A stretch of 64,000 bases of DNA from S012-109 sp964425105 (GTDB lineage: Bacteria > Pseudomonadota > Gammaproteobacteria > SZUA-140), in contig CAYRLE010000001.1 of assembly GCA_964425105.1 (NCBI GenBank), forward strand, positions 62,001 to 126,000, read 5' to 3'. The notes under the pieces are model-generated. The model was not told where the DNA came from. It searched no databases and saw only the letters and a program-made list of their open reading frames with translations. Below are positions 8,920-17,308 of the stretch, piece after piece. The stretch's first letter is position 1. Every line of letters starts with the position of its first letter. Made by a program: the position numbers and the translations under genes.

Positions 8920-9180
8920 ATGAGTAAGCAACTGAACCTGGATGCGCTACTGGAAAGTTTCAAACAACAGGCTGATGAGATCCGTCTGCAGATGCATCTG
9001 GCCAAGGCCGAGGCGCGCGATGAATGGGAGGATCTAGAGCAGAAACTGGAGGAACTGAAGGCCAAGGCGGATGTGGTGCGCAAGGAGGCCGGCGAGGCAT
9101 CGGAGGATGTCCTGGAGGCGGCCAAACTCATGGCGGAGGAAATAAAAAACGGTTTCGATCGTATTCGCAAATTCCTCTAG
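8920..9180 (+). CDS. Small charged coiled-coil protein of unknown function
   Basis: 86 residues with a good ribosome site (GGAGGGATACC before the ATG). It is almost wholly helical with heptad-like Glu/Lys/Leu patterning (WEDLEQKLEELKAKADVVRK) and no Cys, signal or membrane segment. It resembles small cytosolic apolipoprotein- or YtxH-like coiled coils only in composition. It lies between the hydrolase and the CopD-like gene. No function is assigned. Confidence 0.75.
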   Translation: MSKQLNLDALLESFKQQADEIRLQMHLAKAEARDEWEDLEQKLEELKAKADVVRKEAGEASEDVLEAAKLMAEEIKNGFDRIRKFL

Positions 9181-9265
9181 GCAGTCATCGCCGTGTGGCC
9201 GCAGCACCACCGCGGCAGGTAGGGATTATCATTATTTTTTATCTCCAACAGTTGGCAGACATTCC

Positions 9266-9727
9266 ATGATAGCTCTCTTCATAGCGGTTCATCTCCTGGC
9301 CGCCGTGGTATGGGTGGGAGGCATGTTCTTTGCCTATCTTATATTGCGCCCTGCGGCTGTGGCCGAACTGGAGGCGCCACAGCGTCTGCGTCTCTGGAGC
9401 AGGGTGCTGGGGAAATTCTTCGTCTGGGTGTGGGGCGCCGTGCTGCTGCTGCCCCTGACTGGCACTGCCCTGGCGCTGCAGTTGTTCGGCAGTTTTGCCC
9501 ATGCCCCTCTCTACGTGCATGTCATGCTGATGCTGGGCAGCATCATGATCCTGATCTTTGCCCATGTGTATTTCTCACCCGCGCGGCGCCTGCACAAGGC
9601 AGTGCGTGAAGCATCCTGGCAGGAAGGCGGCCGGCAACTCAATCTCATCAGGAAGCTGGTGGGGGTCAACCTGGCCATAGGTCTGCTGGTGATTGCCGCC
9701 GCCAGCGGCGGCCGCTTTCTGGTCTGA
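9266..9727 (+). CDS. CopD-superfamily small integral membrane protein
   Basis: 153 residues with four membrane helices. The start IALFIAVHLLAAVVWVGGMF with its conserved His and Trp, and the middle APLYVHVMLMLGSIMI with another His, match the CopD/DUF2269-like family, whose members may bind heme or copper through the helix histidines. An 85-nt gap precedes it and the phosphatase gene starts 16 nt after it. A specific role in copper uptake is not supported by neighbours. Confidence 0.75.
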   Translation: MIALFIAVHLLAAVVWVGGMFFAYLILRPAAVAELEAPQRLRLWSRVLGKFFVWVWGAVLLLPLTGTALALQLFGSFAHAPLYVHVMLMLGSIMILIFAHVYFSPARRLHKAVREASWQEGGRQLNLIRKLVGVNLAIGLLVIAAASGGRFLV

Positions 9728-9743
9728 GCCGGCAGGCGGCGGC

Positions 9744-11042
9744 ATGACTATGAATGGTCACTCGGTCTACGATCATATCCGCAGCCTGAGCGATTCCGAC
9801 CAGGACAGTGGCCAAGCGCTGCAGCGTTTCGCTCAATGCCTGCAACAGAGCTTCGGCTCCTCTCCCGTGGCCTTCATTAGCACCCGGGCCCTGGAGGACG
9901 ATCACTTTCGCCTGCTGGCCCATTCCCGTTCCCATGACGATGCCCAGTTTACCGTCGCCGGTCTGTTCGATGGTGATGTGGAGCCGCCCGTGCAGCAGGA
10001 TCCCTTGATCAGACGTTTGCGCAGCAGCACAGAACTGCACTCTATTCCGGGGGCGACCGGCGGCCCTGTGGCGCAGGTCTTGGGGTCTCCCGACATGATC
10101 CTGGCCATTCCCCTGTTTCTCGACGGGGAGGTGCATTACTGGCTGCTCATCGGCGACGCCGCTGAGGACATGGACCAGGAGCAGGCGTTATTGTTGGCCA
10201 ATCTTGCTTTCACCTATATGGCGCGCATTTCCGACATCCGCCGTCTGCGCGCCACCCATGATCGCCTGCAGGGGGAACTATGCAAGATCGCCCACCTGCA
10301 GCAGATGCTATTGCCGGCCCTGGACGGCAAGATCTGCGGCCTGCGCAAGGCCGCCTATTTCAAGGCCTGCGAAGAGGCAGGCGGCGACTATTACGACATC
10401 GTCAGGCTGAGCCAGTATGCCGATCCTCAGCTGGCCGATGGCGACCACGACTACTGGGGCGTGATCATCGCCGATGCCGCTGGTCATGGTGCCGCGGCGG
10501 CAGTGGAGGTGGCCATGTTCGATGCCATCCTGCGTACCTATCGCGAGGGGCTGGCGCCGGGCCCAGCCAATGTCTTCACCTATGCCAACCGGCACCTCTT
10601 CACGCGCCTCATCCGTGGCTCCTATATCACCGCCTTTGCTGCCAATTACGATCCCCAGCAAAAACGCCTGCGCTATGTCAACGGCGGCCATCCGTCGCCC
10701 TTGCTGAAGCGTCGCGGGCAAGGGGTGTGCAGCCTGCCGGGGGAGGGGACAGGGATTCCGCTGGGCGTGACCCGCGACTACAGCTGGCGCAACAGTGAAC
10801 TGGAATTGCAGGCGGGAGATATCCTGCTGCTCTATACCGATGGCGTAAGCGAGGCGGTTTCCAGGGGGGGCGAGCCGTTCGGTTGCGCACGGCTCACGGA
10901 GATCCTCGCCACTGCGCCTGAGAATCCCGAGACGATTCTTGAACAGCTGCGCACAGCGCTGTCCGCCCATCAGGAGGGCGTGCCCCAGCGTGACGACCAG
11001 ACGGTGGTGGTGTTGCAGCTTGTCGCCAGTGAAGCAGGATAG
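9744..11042 (+). CDS. PP2C/SpoIIE-type serine/threonine phosphatase with N-terminal sensor region
   Basis: 432 residues from ATG 9744 (ATG 9750 is also possible). The first 165 residues look like a degenerate GAF-type sensor, followed by a short coiled coil (about 168-195). The SpoIIE phosphatase core has GGDYYD, the metal site ADAAGHGAAAA, NGGHPSPLL, LLYTDGVSEA and the last Asp in QRDDQTVVVL, so metal-binding aspartates are present. RsbU-like phosphatases control partner-switching regulators, but no STAS or anti-sigma gene lies here. The next gene begins inside this one, so phosphatase and ABC exporter are coupled. Confidence 0.87.
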   Translation: MTMNGHSVYDHIRSLSDSDQDSGQALQRFAQCLQQSFGSSPVAFISTRALEDDHFRLLAHSRSHDDAQFTVAGLFDGDVEPPVQQDPLIRRLRSSTELHSIPGATGGPVAQVLGSPDMILAIPLFLDGEVHYWLLIGDAAEDMDQEQALLLANLAFTYMARISDIRRLRATHDRLQGELCKIAHLQQMLLPALDGKICGLRKAAYFKACEEAGGDYYDIVRLSQYADPQLADGDHDYWGVIIADAAGHGAAAAVEVAMFDAILRTYREGLAPGPANVFTYANRHLFTRLIRGSYITAFAANYDPQQKRLRYVNGGHPSPLLKRRGQGVCSLPGEGTGIPLGVTRDYSWRNSELELQAGDILLLYTDGVSEAVSRGGEPFGCARLTEILATAPENPETILEQLRTALSAHQEGVPQRDDQTVVVLQLVASEAG

Positions 11043-11802
11043 TCTCTCATCCCCGCCAGCGCCGGACGCCATCGAGGTCGTGGACCTTTGCAAGCGTTTC
11101 CACAACGGGGTGTTGGCGGTGGATCACATCTCCTTCACCGTGCCCAGGGGCGCCACCTGCGCCCTGCTGGGGGGCAACGGTGCTGGCAAGACCACCACCA
11201 TTTCCATGTTGCTGGGCTTGTTGCTGCCCAGCAGCGGCAGCATCCGTGTGCTGGGCGTCGATATGCTGCGGCACCGCTATCGGGCCTTGCCGCAAATGGG
11301 TTTCACCTCGCCCTATGTGGATCTGCCCCAGCGCCTGACGGTGGCCCAGAACCTGCTGGTCTATGCCCGCCTCTATGGCGTGCGCCGCCCCCGCCAGCGG
11401 CTTGAGGAACTGGCGGCAACCCTGGAGATCGGCGCTTTTCTGAAGCGCCCCTACGGTTCCCTGTCGGCCGGCCAGCGGACCCGTGTCAGCCTGGCGAAGT
11501 CCCTGCTCAACCGGCCGCAGGTACTGCTCATGGACGAACCGACCGCCTCCCTGGATCCCGACTCCGCGGACCGCATTCGCACCTGTCTGCGCGACTACCA
11601 GCACAGCAGCGGTGCCACCATCCTGCTGGCATCACACAACATGCAGGAGGTAGAGCGCCTCTGTGATCAGGTGTTGATGATGAGGCGCGGCGTCATCGCC
11701 GCCTGCGGCAGCCCGGCCGCTTTGTTGCAGCAGTACGGACGGAGCACCCTGGAGGATGTCTTCCTGGACATTGCCCGTCAGGATGAAGACGTGTCGTGCT
11801 GA
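11029..11802 (+). CDS. ABC-2-type exporter, ATP-binding subunit
   Basis: 257 residues if the GTG at 11029 is used; it overlaps the phosphatase stop by 14 nt. Motifs are complete: Walker A GGNGAGKTTT, Q-loop region, signature LSAGQRTRVSLAKSLL, Walker B VLLMDEPTASLD and switch His in LASHNMQEV. It resembles CcmA/NodI-like exporter ATPases. The overlap with the permease gene (11796) makes this a two-gene transporter. The substrate is unknown. Confidence 0.9.
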   Translation: MKQDSLSSPPAPDAIEVVDLCKRFHNGVLAVDHISFTVPRGATCALLGGNGAGKTTTISMLLGLLLPSSGSIRVLGVDMLRHRYRALPQMGFTSPYVDLPQRLTVAQNLLVYARLYGVRRPRQRLEELAATLEIGAFLKRPYGSLSAGQRTRVSLAKSLLNRPQVLLMDEPTASLDPDSADRIRTCLRDYQHSSGATILLASHNMQEVERLCDQVLMMRRGVIAACGSPAALLQQYGRSTLEDVFLDIARQDEDVSC

Positions 11803-12602
11803 GCCTGGCCGCCTCCCTCAACCGCATTGGCGCCATGGTGCTGCGCTATACCTATCTGTTACGCAGTTCCTGGCCACGGCTGCTGGAGTTGATCTACTGG
11901 CCTACGGTGCAGATGGTGCTGTGGGGTTTCATCAACCAGTTCCTGGTGGGGCAGAGTCCCTGGTTGGCCCAGGCGGCGGGCCTGTTCATTGCCGCGGTAC
12001 TGCTTTGGGATGTGTTATTCCGAGCCCAGCTGGGGGTGTCGCTGGTGTTCTTCGAAGAGATGTATTCCCGCAACCTGGGGCACCTGTTCGTCAGTCCACT
12101 GCGCCCCCATGAGCTGGTGCTGGCCCTGTTGAGCATCAGCCTGCTGCGCACCCTCATCGGCGTTGGCGCCGCGGCGCTGCTGGCCATTGTCTTCTACCAC
12201 TATTCGATTTTCGACATGGGCTTGTATCTGCTGGCCTTCTTTGTCAATCTGCTGGTGATGGGCTGGGCCATCGGCCTGCTGGTGGTGGCCCTGGTGCTGC
12301 GCTACGGCCTGGGCGCGGAAAGCCTGGCCTGGGTGGTGATCTTTGCCGTCACACCCATCAGCGGCGTCTATTATCCCATTTCGGTATTGCCCGAATGGCT
12401 GCACCCGGTGGCCTATGCGCTGCCTTCCAGCCATGTCTTCGAGGGGATGCGGGCGGTGCTGGTGGAGCATACCTTCCCCCTGGACCTGTTGCGCAATGCG
12501 CTGCTCCTCAACCTGCTGTACATGGCCCTGGGCATGGCCGTCTTCCTACATGCCTTCCAGGTGGCCCGCAAACGGGACCTGCTGTTGCATGTGGGTGAGT
12601 GA
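11796..12602 (+). CDS. ABC-2-type exporter, permease subunit
   Basis: 268 residues from GTG 11796, overlapping the ATPase gene by 7 nt. It has six membrane helices in the ABC-2/NodJ arrangement, including the family pattern ITPISGVYYPISVLPEWLHPVAYALPSSHVFEGMR, seen here as SGVYYPISVLPEWL and YALPSSHVFEGMR. It pairs with the preceding ATPase to export an unknown compound. A strong inverted repeat follows 32 nt after the stop. Confidence 0.88.
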   Translation: MLSLAASLNRIGAMVLRYTYLLRSSWPRLLELIYWPTVQMVLWGFINQFLVGQSPWLAQAAGLFIAAVLLWDVLFRAQLGVSLVFFEEMYSRNLGHLFVSPLRPHELVLALLSISLLRTLIGVGAAALLAIVFYHYSIFDMGLYLLAFFVNLLVMGWAIGLLVVALVLRYGLGAESLAWVVIFAVTPISGVYYPISVLPEWLHPVAYALPSSHVFEGMRAVLVEHTFPLDLLRNALLLNLLYMALGMAVFLHAFQVARKRDLLLHVGE

Positions 12603-12634
12603 AGCAGGGTAAAGAGATCATGCTAGAGACGAAC

Positions 12635-12661
12635 GCTTCCCCCTTTGCCAAAGGGGGAAGC
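12635..12661. terminator. Bidirectional terminator-like hairpin
   Basis: A perfect 12-bp stem, GCTTCCCCCTTT (12635-12646) with AAAGGGGGAAGC (12650-12661) and a 3-nt loop, sits between the convergent permease and J-domain genes. The T tract is weak, so termination strength is uncertain. Confidence 0.65.
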
Positions 12662-12705
12662 ATTAGTTGGATTCGTGTGGAGCGCCGCGGACAATCTTGA
12701 AGTCC

Positions 12706-13209
12706 TCAGTCAGCGCCCAGCAACACCTCCTTGGCCCGGTTGATCTGGGCGGCCAGGTAAGTGGAGCCGCTGCGGTCCGGGTGGAGTTTCTGTATCAGGC
12801 GGCGGTGGGCTGCGATGATGTCATCGCGCGTGGCGTCATTTTCCAGGCCAAGGATTTCATAGGCCTCGGCACGGCTCATGGAACTGCTGTTGCGGGTTGT
12901 CCTGCTGTTGTCCGCGGATGAATTGGCGCTGCGGGCATTGCGACTGCGGCCCAGAAATTGAGCAAGCAATGGTACATAGCGCAGCAGGGGCAAGAGGCGT
13001 TTCGCAAACAGCACCAGGGAGGCCAGCAGGCCCAACAGCCAGGGCAGGCGGCCGCTGACGGCGAGCAAGACAAGCGCGGCCACTGCCAGCCACAAGGCGG
13101 CGCCTTTTATGCGCGCCGCCACCTCGCGGGAGGGAGTGCTGTTGAACCAGCGCAGGAAAAGGAACAGCAGGACCAACGCTGCAATGACCAGGATGAAACG
13201 GGGAAACAC
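12706..13209 (-). CDS. Membrane-anchored J-domain co-chaperone
   Basis: 167 residues from GTG 13209, chosen because AAGGGGG precedes it; a TTG at 13248 would add 13 residues. There are two or three N-terminal membrane helices (about 1-80), a Ser/Asn-rich linker, then a C-terminal J-domain with the HPD motif (LIQKLHPDRSGS). This layout, J-domain at the C-terminus facing the cytosol, resembles TIM14/Pam18-like bacterial proteins rather than DnaJ. It would recruit DnaK at the membrane. Convergent with the ABC exporter. Confidence 0.85.
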   Translation of the reverse strand: MFPRFILVIAALVLLFLFLRWFNSTPSREVAARIKGAALWLAVAALVLLAVSGRLPWLLGLLASLVLFAKRLLPLLRYVPLLAQFLGRSRNARSANSSADNSRTTRNSSSMSRAEAYEILGLENDATRDDIIAAHRRLIQKLHPDRSGSTYLAAQINRAKEVLLGAD

Positions 13210-13429
13210 GCCTACCCCCTTCAGCGTTGTTGATACTCGCCACCGCAAGGCAGCGCAGATGTAAAAGCCGGTGTGCCCGGCGGCTTGTCAATTTTCATAG
13301 CTGTTGCCTTTCGGCTTGGCGCCTGTCGGCGAGTTGGATGTTGCCTGCGTCCTCGCTGTGGAGAAAGAGGCGCAAAGCACTGCAGCTGGATGTCGAAGAT
13401 GATAGGTGATGGGTGGTGATGAGGCAAGG

Positions 13430-13468
13430 ACTGGCATGGAGGCAGCCCGAGGGCTGCCTCCATGCCAG
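13430..13468. terminator. Strong hairpin downstream of the lysine-tailed protein gene
   Basis: CTGGCATGGAGGCAGCC and GGCTGCCTCCATGCCAG form a perfect 17-bp stem with a CGAG loop. It lies 5 nt past the minus-strand stop at 13474 and is the likely transcription terminator of that gene. Confidence 0.75.
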
Positions 13469-13473
13469 ATTGT

Positions 13474-13902
13474 TTATTTCTTGGTGCGCTTTTTCTTGCT
13501 CTTTTTCTTGGACTTCTTTTTCTTCTTTTTCTCCTCGAATCCGGTAATGATGGTGGGCCAGCGGCCATTGGTTTGGGCGATGGTCTTGGAGGCATGTCCC
13601 TTGGTGTGCAGATAGATCACGATCTCGCGGAAACGGTCGCCCTGATAGGTCCATTCCCGGGCCGCTCTCACCACACAGTCACCGCGTACCTTGGCGCACT
13701 GGATCTCCTGATCGATGGGTGCCTCCAGGGATTCGATGACCGCCTTTTTGATGTTTGCCAGCTGCGCCTTGTCGAGCTTGAGGCCGCCCAGCCATTCAGG
13801 GGCATTGATGTTGACGGTGGCAGCGGACACTGTAAAGGGCAGGAAAGCCAGTGCCGAGAGGAGTAAAGCTGAAAAGAGATGAGTCAGTCTGGAACCAAAC
13901 AC
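13474..13902 (-). CDS. Exported protein with poly-lysine C-terminal tail
   Basis: 142 residues from GTG 13902, preceded by AGGGGGAATATC. A clear signal peptide ends FTVSAA. The mature domain has two Cys (QCAKVRGDC) that could form a disulfide. The last 20 residues are almost only Lys, Ser and Arg (KKKKKKSKKKSKKKRTKK). The tail is encoded by A-rich codons and would bind polyanions such as nucleic acid, LPS or phosphate groups. I do not recognise the family. The gene diverges from the 14147 gene and has its own terminator. Confidence 0.75.
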   Translation of the reverse strand: MFGSRLTHLFSALLLSALAFLPFTVSAATVNINAPEWLGGLKLDKAQLANIKKAVIESLEAPIDQEIQCAKVRGDCVVRAAREWTYQGDRFREIVIYLHTKGHASKTIAQTNGRWPTIITGFEEKKKKKKSKKKSKKKRTKK

Positions 13903-14146
13903 GATATTCCCCCTGTTTGTTGTTGTTGAGATTATAGATCGGTTTTACTTGAGTCTGAATATCAGTTTTATCTGAATTTATATACCATTCCAGTGAGGGG
14001 GAATCAAACGTCAGGGTGTGGCGGAGGCGGCTAAAAATCCGCTATCAGGATAATATCTGCTGCGGAAACAGGATGCTAGCGAAAGATTGGGTTATTTCGT
14101 GTCCTCTTGAAAGGACCGGGACAAGACCCCGCGCAATCCCCTATAA

Positions 14147-14563
14147 TTGCCTGAGCCACAAGAGCGGAGGGCTGGGACTGAATTGCACCGGCTGTTTGTG
14201 CCGCAGTGCCTGCTCTATTTCACTGGTTTGGAAAATCATCTGCGAGAGGTCATCAAGGTGGACGAAGAACAGGCATCGGATGTGTTCAATACGGCGTCAT
14301 GGCGAGCCGTCGAGCTAGGCAACCAGCTGGCATCGGAGGATGATGCCGCTGATGTATGGGATATCGCCGATGGACTGCTGGCAGGTGCCGTGCAGTACTG
14401 GCTCTATTCCCGGGAGCCTTGCGGCGACCCACGCTGTGAGGACTGCGCCTCTCATAGCACTGCAGGGCAGCGGCTCGCTGAACTGCTGCGCCTCACCCAG
14501 CAGTTTGCAGAAGAGAGCGATTATTTCCATACCCAGAATGATTCCAACGTGGGCCGTGCCTGA
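14147..14563 (+). CDS. Hypothetical protein with CxxxxCxxC cluster, upstream of the macro-domain gene
   Basis: Up to 138 residues. The start is uncertain: TTG 14147 gives the full length, while TTG 14183 follows a GGAGGG sequence and would give 126 residues. It is acidic and helical, with one cysteine cluster (CGDPRCEDC) in the middle that could bind metal. No membrane segment or signal is present. It is 26 nt from the macro-domain gene and likely co-transcribed. The family is not recognised. Confidence 0.6.
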   Translation: MPEPQERRAGTELHRLFVPQCLLYFTGLENHLREVIKVDEEQASDVFNTASWRAVELGNQLASEDDAADVWDIADGLLAGAVQYWLYSREPCGDPRCEDCASHSTAGQRLAELLRLTQQFAEESDYFHTQNDSNVGRA

Positions 14564-14589
14564 AGGTCGCCATTGCCAGGAAAGATCTC

Positions 14590-15138
14590 ATGCCTTCACC
14601 CGATGAATTCGAACTGGAAGACGAGCCGCGCCTGGAAGTGGTGGCGGGGGACATCACCCGCCTCAAGGTGGATGCCATCGTCAATGCCGCCAATCTTGGT
14701 CTGCTGGGCGGTGGCGGGGTGGATGGCGCCATCCACCGCGCAGCGGGTCCGGAACTGCTGGCGGAATGCCGCACCCTTGGTGGTTGTCCCACCGGTGAGG
14801 CAAGGATCACGGGTGCTTACCGCCTGCCGGCGAAATATGTCATCCATACCGTCGGTCCCGTCTGGCATGGCGGCACCGAGGGGGAGCCCGAGTTGCTGGC
14901 CTCCTGCTACCGCAACTCTCTGGAACTGGCACTGCAGCATGGGGTGCGGTCTATTGCCTTTCCCGCCATCAGCTGTGGTGTCTACGGCTATCCCCTGGAC
15001 GAGGCGGCACGTATCGCCGTGCAAGCAGTGCTGCGTTTCCTTGAGTGCCACGAACTGCCGGAAAAGGTCTATCTGGTATGTCTTGGCGAGGAGGTATGCC
15101 GCGCCTATCGTCGTGCCCTGCAGCAGGCTGGGGGCTGA
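14590..15138 (+). CDS. Macro-domain protein (ADP-ribose-related hydrolase)
   Basis: 182 residues. It contains the MacroD/YmdB-type signature: GDITRLKVDAIVNAANLGLLGGGGVDGAIHRAAGPEL (residues 21-57, shown by GDITRL, VNAAN, GGGGVDGAIHRAAG), then AYRLPAKYVIHTVGP and FPAISCGVYGYP. These form the ADP-ribose pocket, including the Asn and Asp residues that position the substrate. Expected activity is hydrolysis of O-acetyl-ADP-ribose or removal of mono-ADP-ribose from proteins. Convergent with the thioredoxin-TPR gene. Confidence 0.92.
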   Translation: MPSPDEFELEDEPRLEVVAGDITRLKVDAIVNAANLGLLGGGGVDGAIHRAAGPELLAECRTLGGCPTGEARITGAYRLPAKYVIHTVGPVWHGGTEGEPELLASCYRNSLELALQHGVRSIAFPAISCGVYGYPLDEAARIAVQAVLRFLECHELPEKVYLVCLGEEVCRAYRRALQQAGG

Positions 15139-15144
15139 GGGGGA

Positions 15145-16008
15145 TCAGAACAAGAGACTGGCCATCTTACGCCGGTAGCTGTTGACCAGTTCGCCCTGGT
15201 TGCCGAGGATCTCAAAGGTGTCCAGCAGGCATCTGCGCCCCAGGTCGTCCTCGAAGCCGCGGTCGCGGCGCATGATTTCCAGAAACTGCTCCATGGCGCC
15301 TTCATAGTCCTCTGCGAGTATCTTGCGCGCTCCCAACTGGTGGCGCGCCTGGAGATCGCCTGGGTCGGCGGCCACGGTTTGTTCCAGGACCGGAATCTGC
15401 GGCGCTTCCTTGGCGGTCTGGGCGAAGCGTGCCAGGGCATGCAGCGCCTTGACCTGCTGTTCCTCGCGCTGCTCGAAGGATAGGCTGTCCAGCACGGCTA
15501 TGGCCTGCTGTGGGGCATCGCACTGGATCAGGAGGCGGGCCAGGTTCAGCGCCACCTCCAGGTTGCCCGGGTCCATTTGCCGGGCCTGTTCCAGCAGGGT
15601 GCGGGCCTGTTCCCTGTTGCCGGTGTCCATCGCCACCAGTGCCGCGGTGAGCAGTTTGTCTGACGCCTTCTCGATGTGGCGCTCGATGATCTCCCGTATC
15701 AGTGGCTCGGGCTGCAGGCCCATGAATTCATCCACCACTTGGCCATGGCGGAATATTTTTACCGTAGGCAGGCTGCGCACACCATACTCCTGGGCGAGTT
15801 GCGGCTCTTTGTCGGTATCCACGGTGGCGAGGATGAATTGGCCCTGATATTCCTCTGCCAGGCTGTGGAGAATGGGCATCAGCATCTGGCATGGGGCGCA
15901 CCAGGCTGCCCAGAAATCCACTACCACCGGCACCTCCCTGGAACGCGCCAGCACCACTGCGGGGAAATTCCCGGCGTCGGCCTCTACGATGTATGTATTT
16001 TCATTCAT
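15145..16008 (-). CDS. Thioredoxin-TPR protein, CnoX/YbbN family
   Basis: 287 residues from ATG 16008. The thioredoxin domain (1-110) has the active site WCAPC (Cys37, Cys40) and the cis-Pro in SLPTVKIF. The rest is helical with TPR-like repeats (ALNLARLLIQCDAPQQAIAV), as in CnoX/YbbN. E. coli CnoX has lost the CxxC pair, but this one keeps it and could act as an oxidoreductase as well as a holdase that hands clients to DnaK or GroEL. The start lacks a strong ribosome site. It ends 7 nt from the convergent macro-domain stop. Confidence 0.9.
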   Translation of the reverse strand: MNENTYIVEADAGNFPAVVLARSREVPVVVDFWAAWCAPCQMLMPILHSLAEEYQGQFILATVDTDKEPQLAQEYGVRSLPTVKIFRHGQVVDEFMGLQPEPLIREIIERHIEKASDKLLTAALVAMDTGNREQARTLLEQARQMDPGNLEVALNLARLLIQCDAPQQAIAVLDSLSFEQREEQQVKALHALARFAQTAKEAPQIPVLEQTVAADPGDLQARHQLGARKILAEDYEGAMEQFLEIMRRDRGFEDDLGRRCLLDTFEILGNQGELVNSYRRKMASLLF

Positions 16009-16074
16009 GGATTTATTGAGGATAAAGATAAAAGGGAAAAGATAAAAGGAGGAAACCAATAGTGTTTTCCCGTA

Positions 16075-16095
16075 GGGCGCTGCCCACCCTTCTAC
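16075..16095 (-). repeat. Second copy of the GGTGGGCAGYGCCC intergenic repeat
   Basis: GGGCGCTGCCCACC (16075-16088) is the reverse complement of the core found at 7942-7955, with one change. It lies between the minus-strand nth and thioredoxin-TPR genes, consistent with a dispersed short repeat. Confidence 0.45.
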
Positions 16096-16098
16096 AGA

Positions 16099-16764
16099 CT
16101 ACCGACCGCGGTCCGCGGGTTCCTTCCCTTCCCAGCTGCACAATTCATACAAGCCGCACTCCCTGCATTTGGGCTGGCGCGCGGTACATATCCGCCGTCC
16201 ATGGAGCACCAGGGCCAGGGTGAAGGCGCGCCACTGGCGCCGCGGGATCTTGGCCATCAGTTCTTCTTCGATGCGCTTGGGGTCGTCACTGAGGGCCAGC
16301 CCCAGGCGCCTGCTGACCCGCTTGACATGGGTGTCCACGGCGATGGCCTGTTCCCCGAAGGCGCAGGCGCGCAGCAGGTTGGCGGTCTTGCGCCCCACGC
16401 CGGGCAGCCTGGTCAGGTCCTCCAGCTTGCGGGGCACTTCGCCGCCGAAGTCTTCCAGCAGTGTGCGGCAGCAGGCGATAATTGTCTTGGCCTTGCGCTT
16501 GTAGAAGCCGGTGGAATGGATGTCCTGCTCCAGTTCGGCCAGCTTGGCCTCGGCATAGGCGCGGGCATTGCGGTATTTCCTGAACAGGCTGCGGGTCACT
16601 GCGTTGACCCGTTCATCCGTGCATTGGGTGGCAAGAATCAGGGCCACCAGCAGTTCCAGCGGCGAAGAGAAATGCAGTTCGATGCGGGGCCGCGGGTAGA
16701 GTTGCAGCAGGCGCCGCGTGATGGCTGCGCCCCTGCTGTCAGCGTTGGGCCGTGCTCTGTTCAT
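16099..16764 (-). CDS. nth: Endonuclease III (DNA glycosylase/AP lyase)
   Basis: 221 residues from ATG 16764. The helix-hairpin-helix LPGVGRKTANLL carries catalytic Lys126, and VDTHVKRVSRRLGL carries Asp144, matching the E. coli pair Lys120/Asp138. The C-terminal 4Fe-4S loop is intact: Cys193, Cys200, Cys203 and Cys209 in C-x6-C-x2-C-x5-C spacing. It removes oxidised pyrimidines and cleaves the AP site in base excision repair. The rnf genes often found next to nth are absent. An in-frame TTG 18 nt upstream is possible but less likely. Confidence 0.95.
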   Translation of the reverse strand: MNRARPNADSRGAAITRRLLQLYPRPRIELHFSSPLELLVALILATQCTDERVNAVTRSLFRKYRNARAYAEAKLAELEQDIHSTGFYKRKAKTIIACCRTLLEDFGGEVPRKLEDLTRLPGVGRKTANLLRACAFGEQAIAVDTHVKRVSRRLGLALSDDPKRIEEELMAKIPRRQWRAFTLALVLHGRRICTARQPKCRECGLYELCSWEGKEPADRGR

Positions 16765-16889
16765 GGGGCGCGAACGGCGCAACGCGGTCTGGACTGGGCA
16801 TTGTCGGGGAACATGGTGCGAGTATAACCTGCTGCGCAGAGGGGAGTCAGCAGTGTATGATGATGACAGGTCCCGTCTGCAGAGAGGCC

Positions 16890-17198
16890 ATGATTGTCAT
16901 GAACAAGCAACCGACCGCCCATATCGCCTTTACTACCATCGAATTACTCATACCCCTGGCCGATTCCCTGAAGTCCAAACGGCGCGTGGTGAAGAGCCTC
17001 AAGGACCGCATCCGCAACCGTTTCAATGCCTCGGTGGCTGAGATCGCCTACCTGGAGGAGTGGCAGCGCAGCGTAATCGGCGTCACCATGATCGGTAATG
17101 AGCGCCGCCACCTGGAACAGGGCCACTCCGCCATCAGCCGTCTGCTGGAGGAGGTGGGCGATATCCAGCTATTGGAGGTGCGCATGGAATGGCTGTAA
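16890..17198 (+). CDS. DUF503 family protein (YlxP-like)
   Basis: 102 residues from ATG 16890 with AGAGAGG upstream. It matches DUF503: a ferredoxin-like fold with LIPLADSLKSKRRVVKSLKDR near the start, VAEIAYLEEWQRSVIGVTMI in the middle and a C-terminal helix and strand. YlxP in Bacillus lies near rbfA and infB, suggesting a ribosome-assembly link, but here it stands between nth and a HAD gene. The function is unknown. Confidence 0.85.
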   Translation: MIVMNKQPTAHIAFTTIELLIPLADSLKSKRRVVKSLKDRIRNRFNASVAEIAYLEEWQRSVIGVTMIGNERRHLEQGHSAISRLLEEVGDIQLLEVRMEWL

Positions 17199-17308
17199 GC
17201 AGGGCGGGGCTGAAGTAAGGTCTTACGGGAGACGCTGCCTATCCAAGCTGATATCATGGCAATGCTCGGCGAGCGAGCAGCGCGTTTCAGTCTGTGGGAG
17301 TGAAGGCA

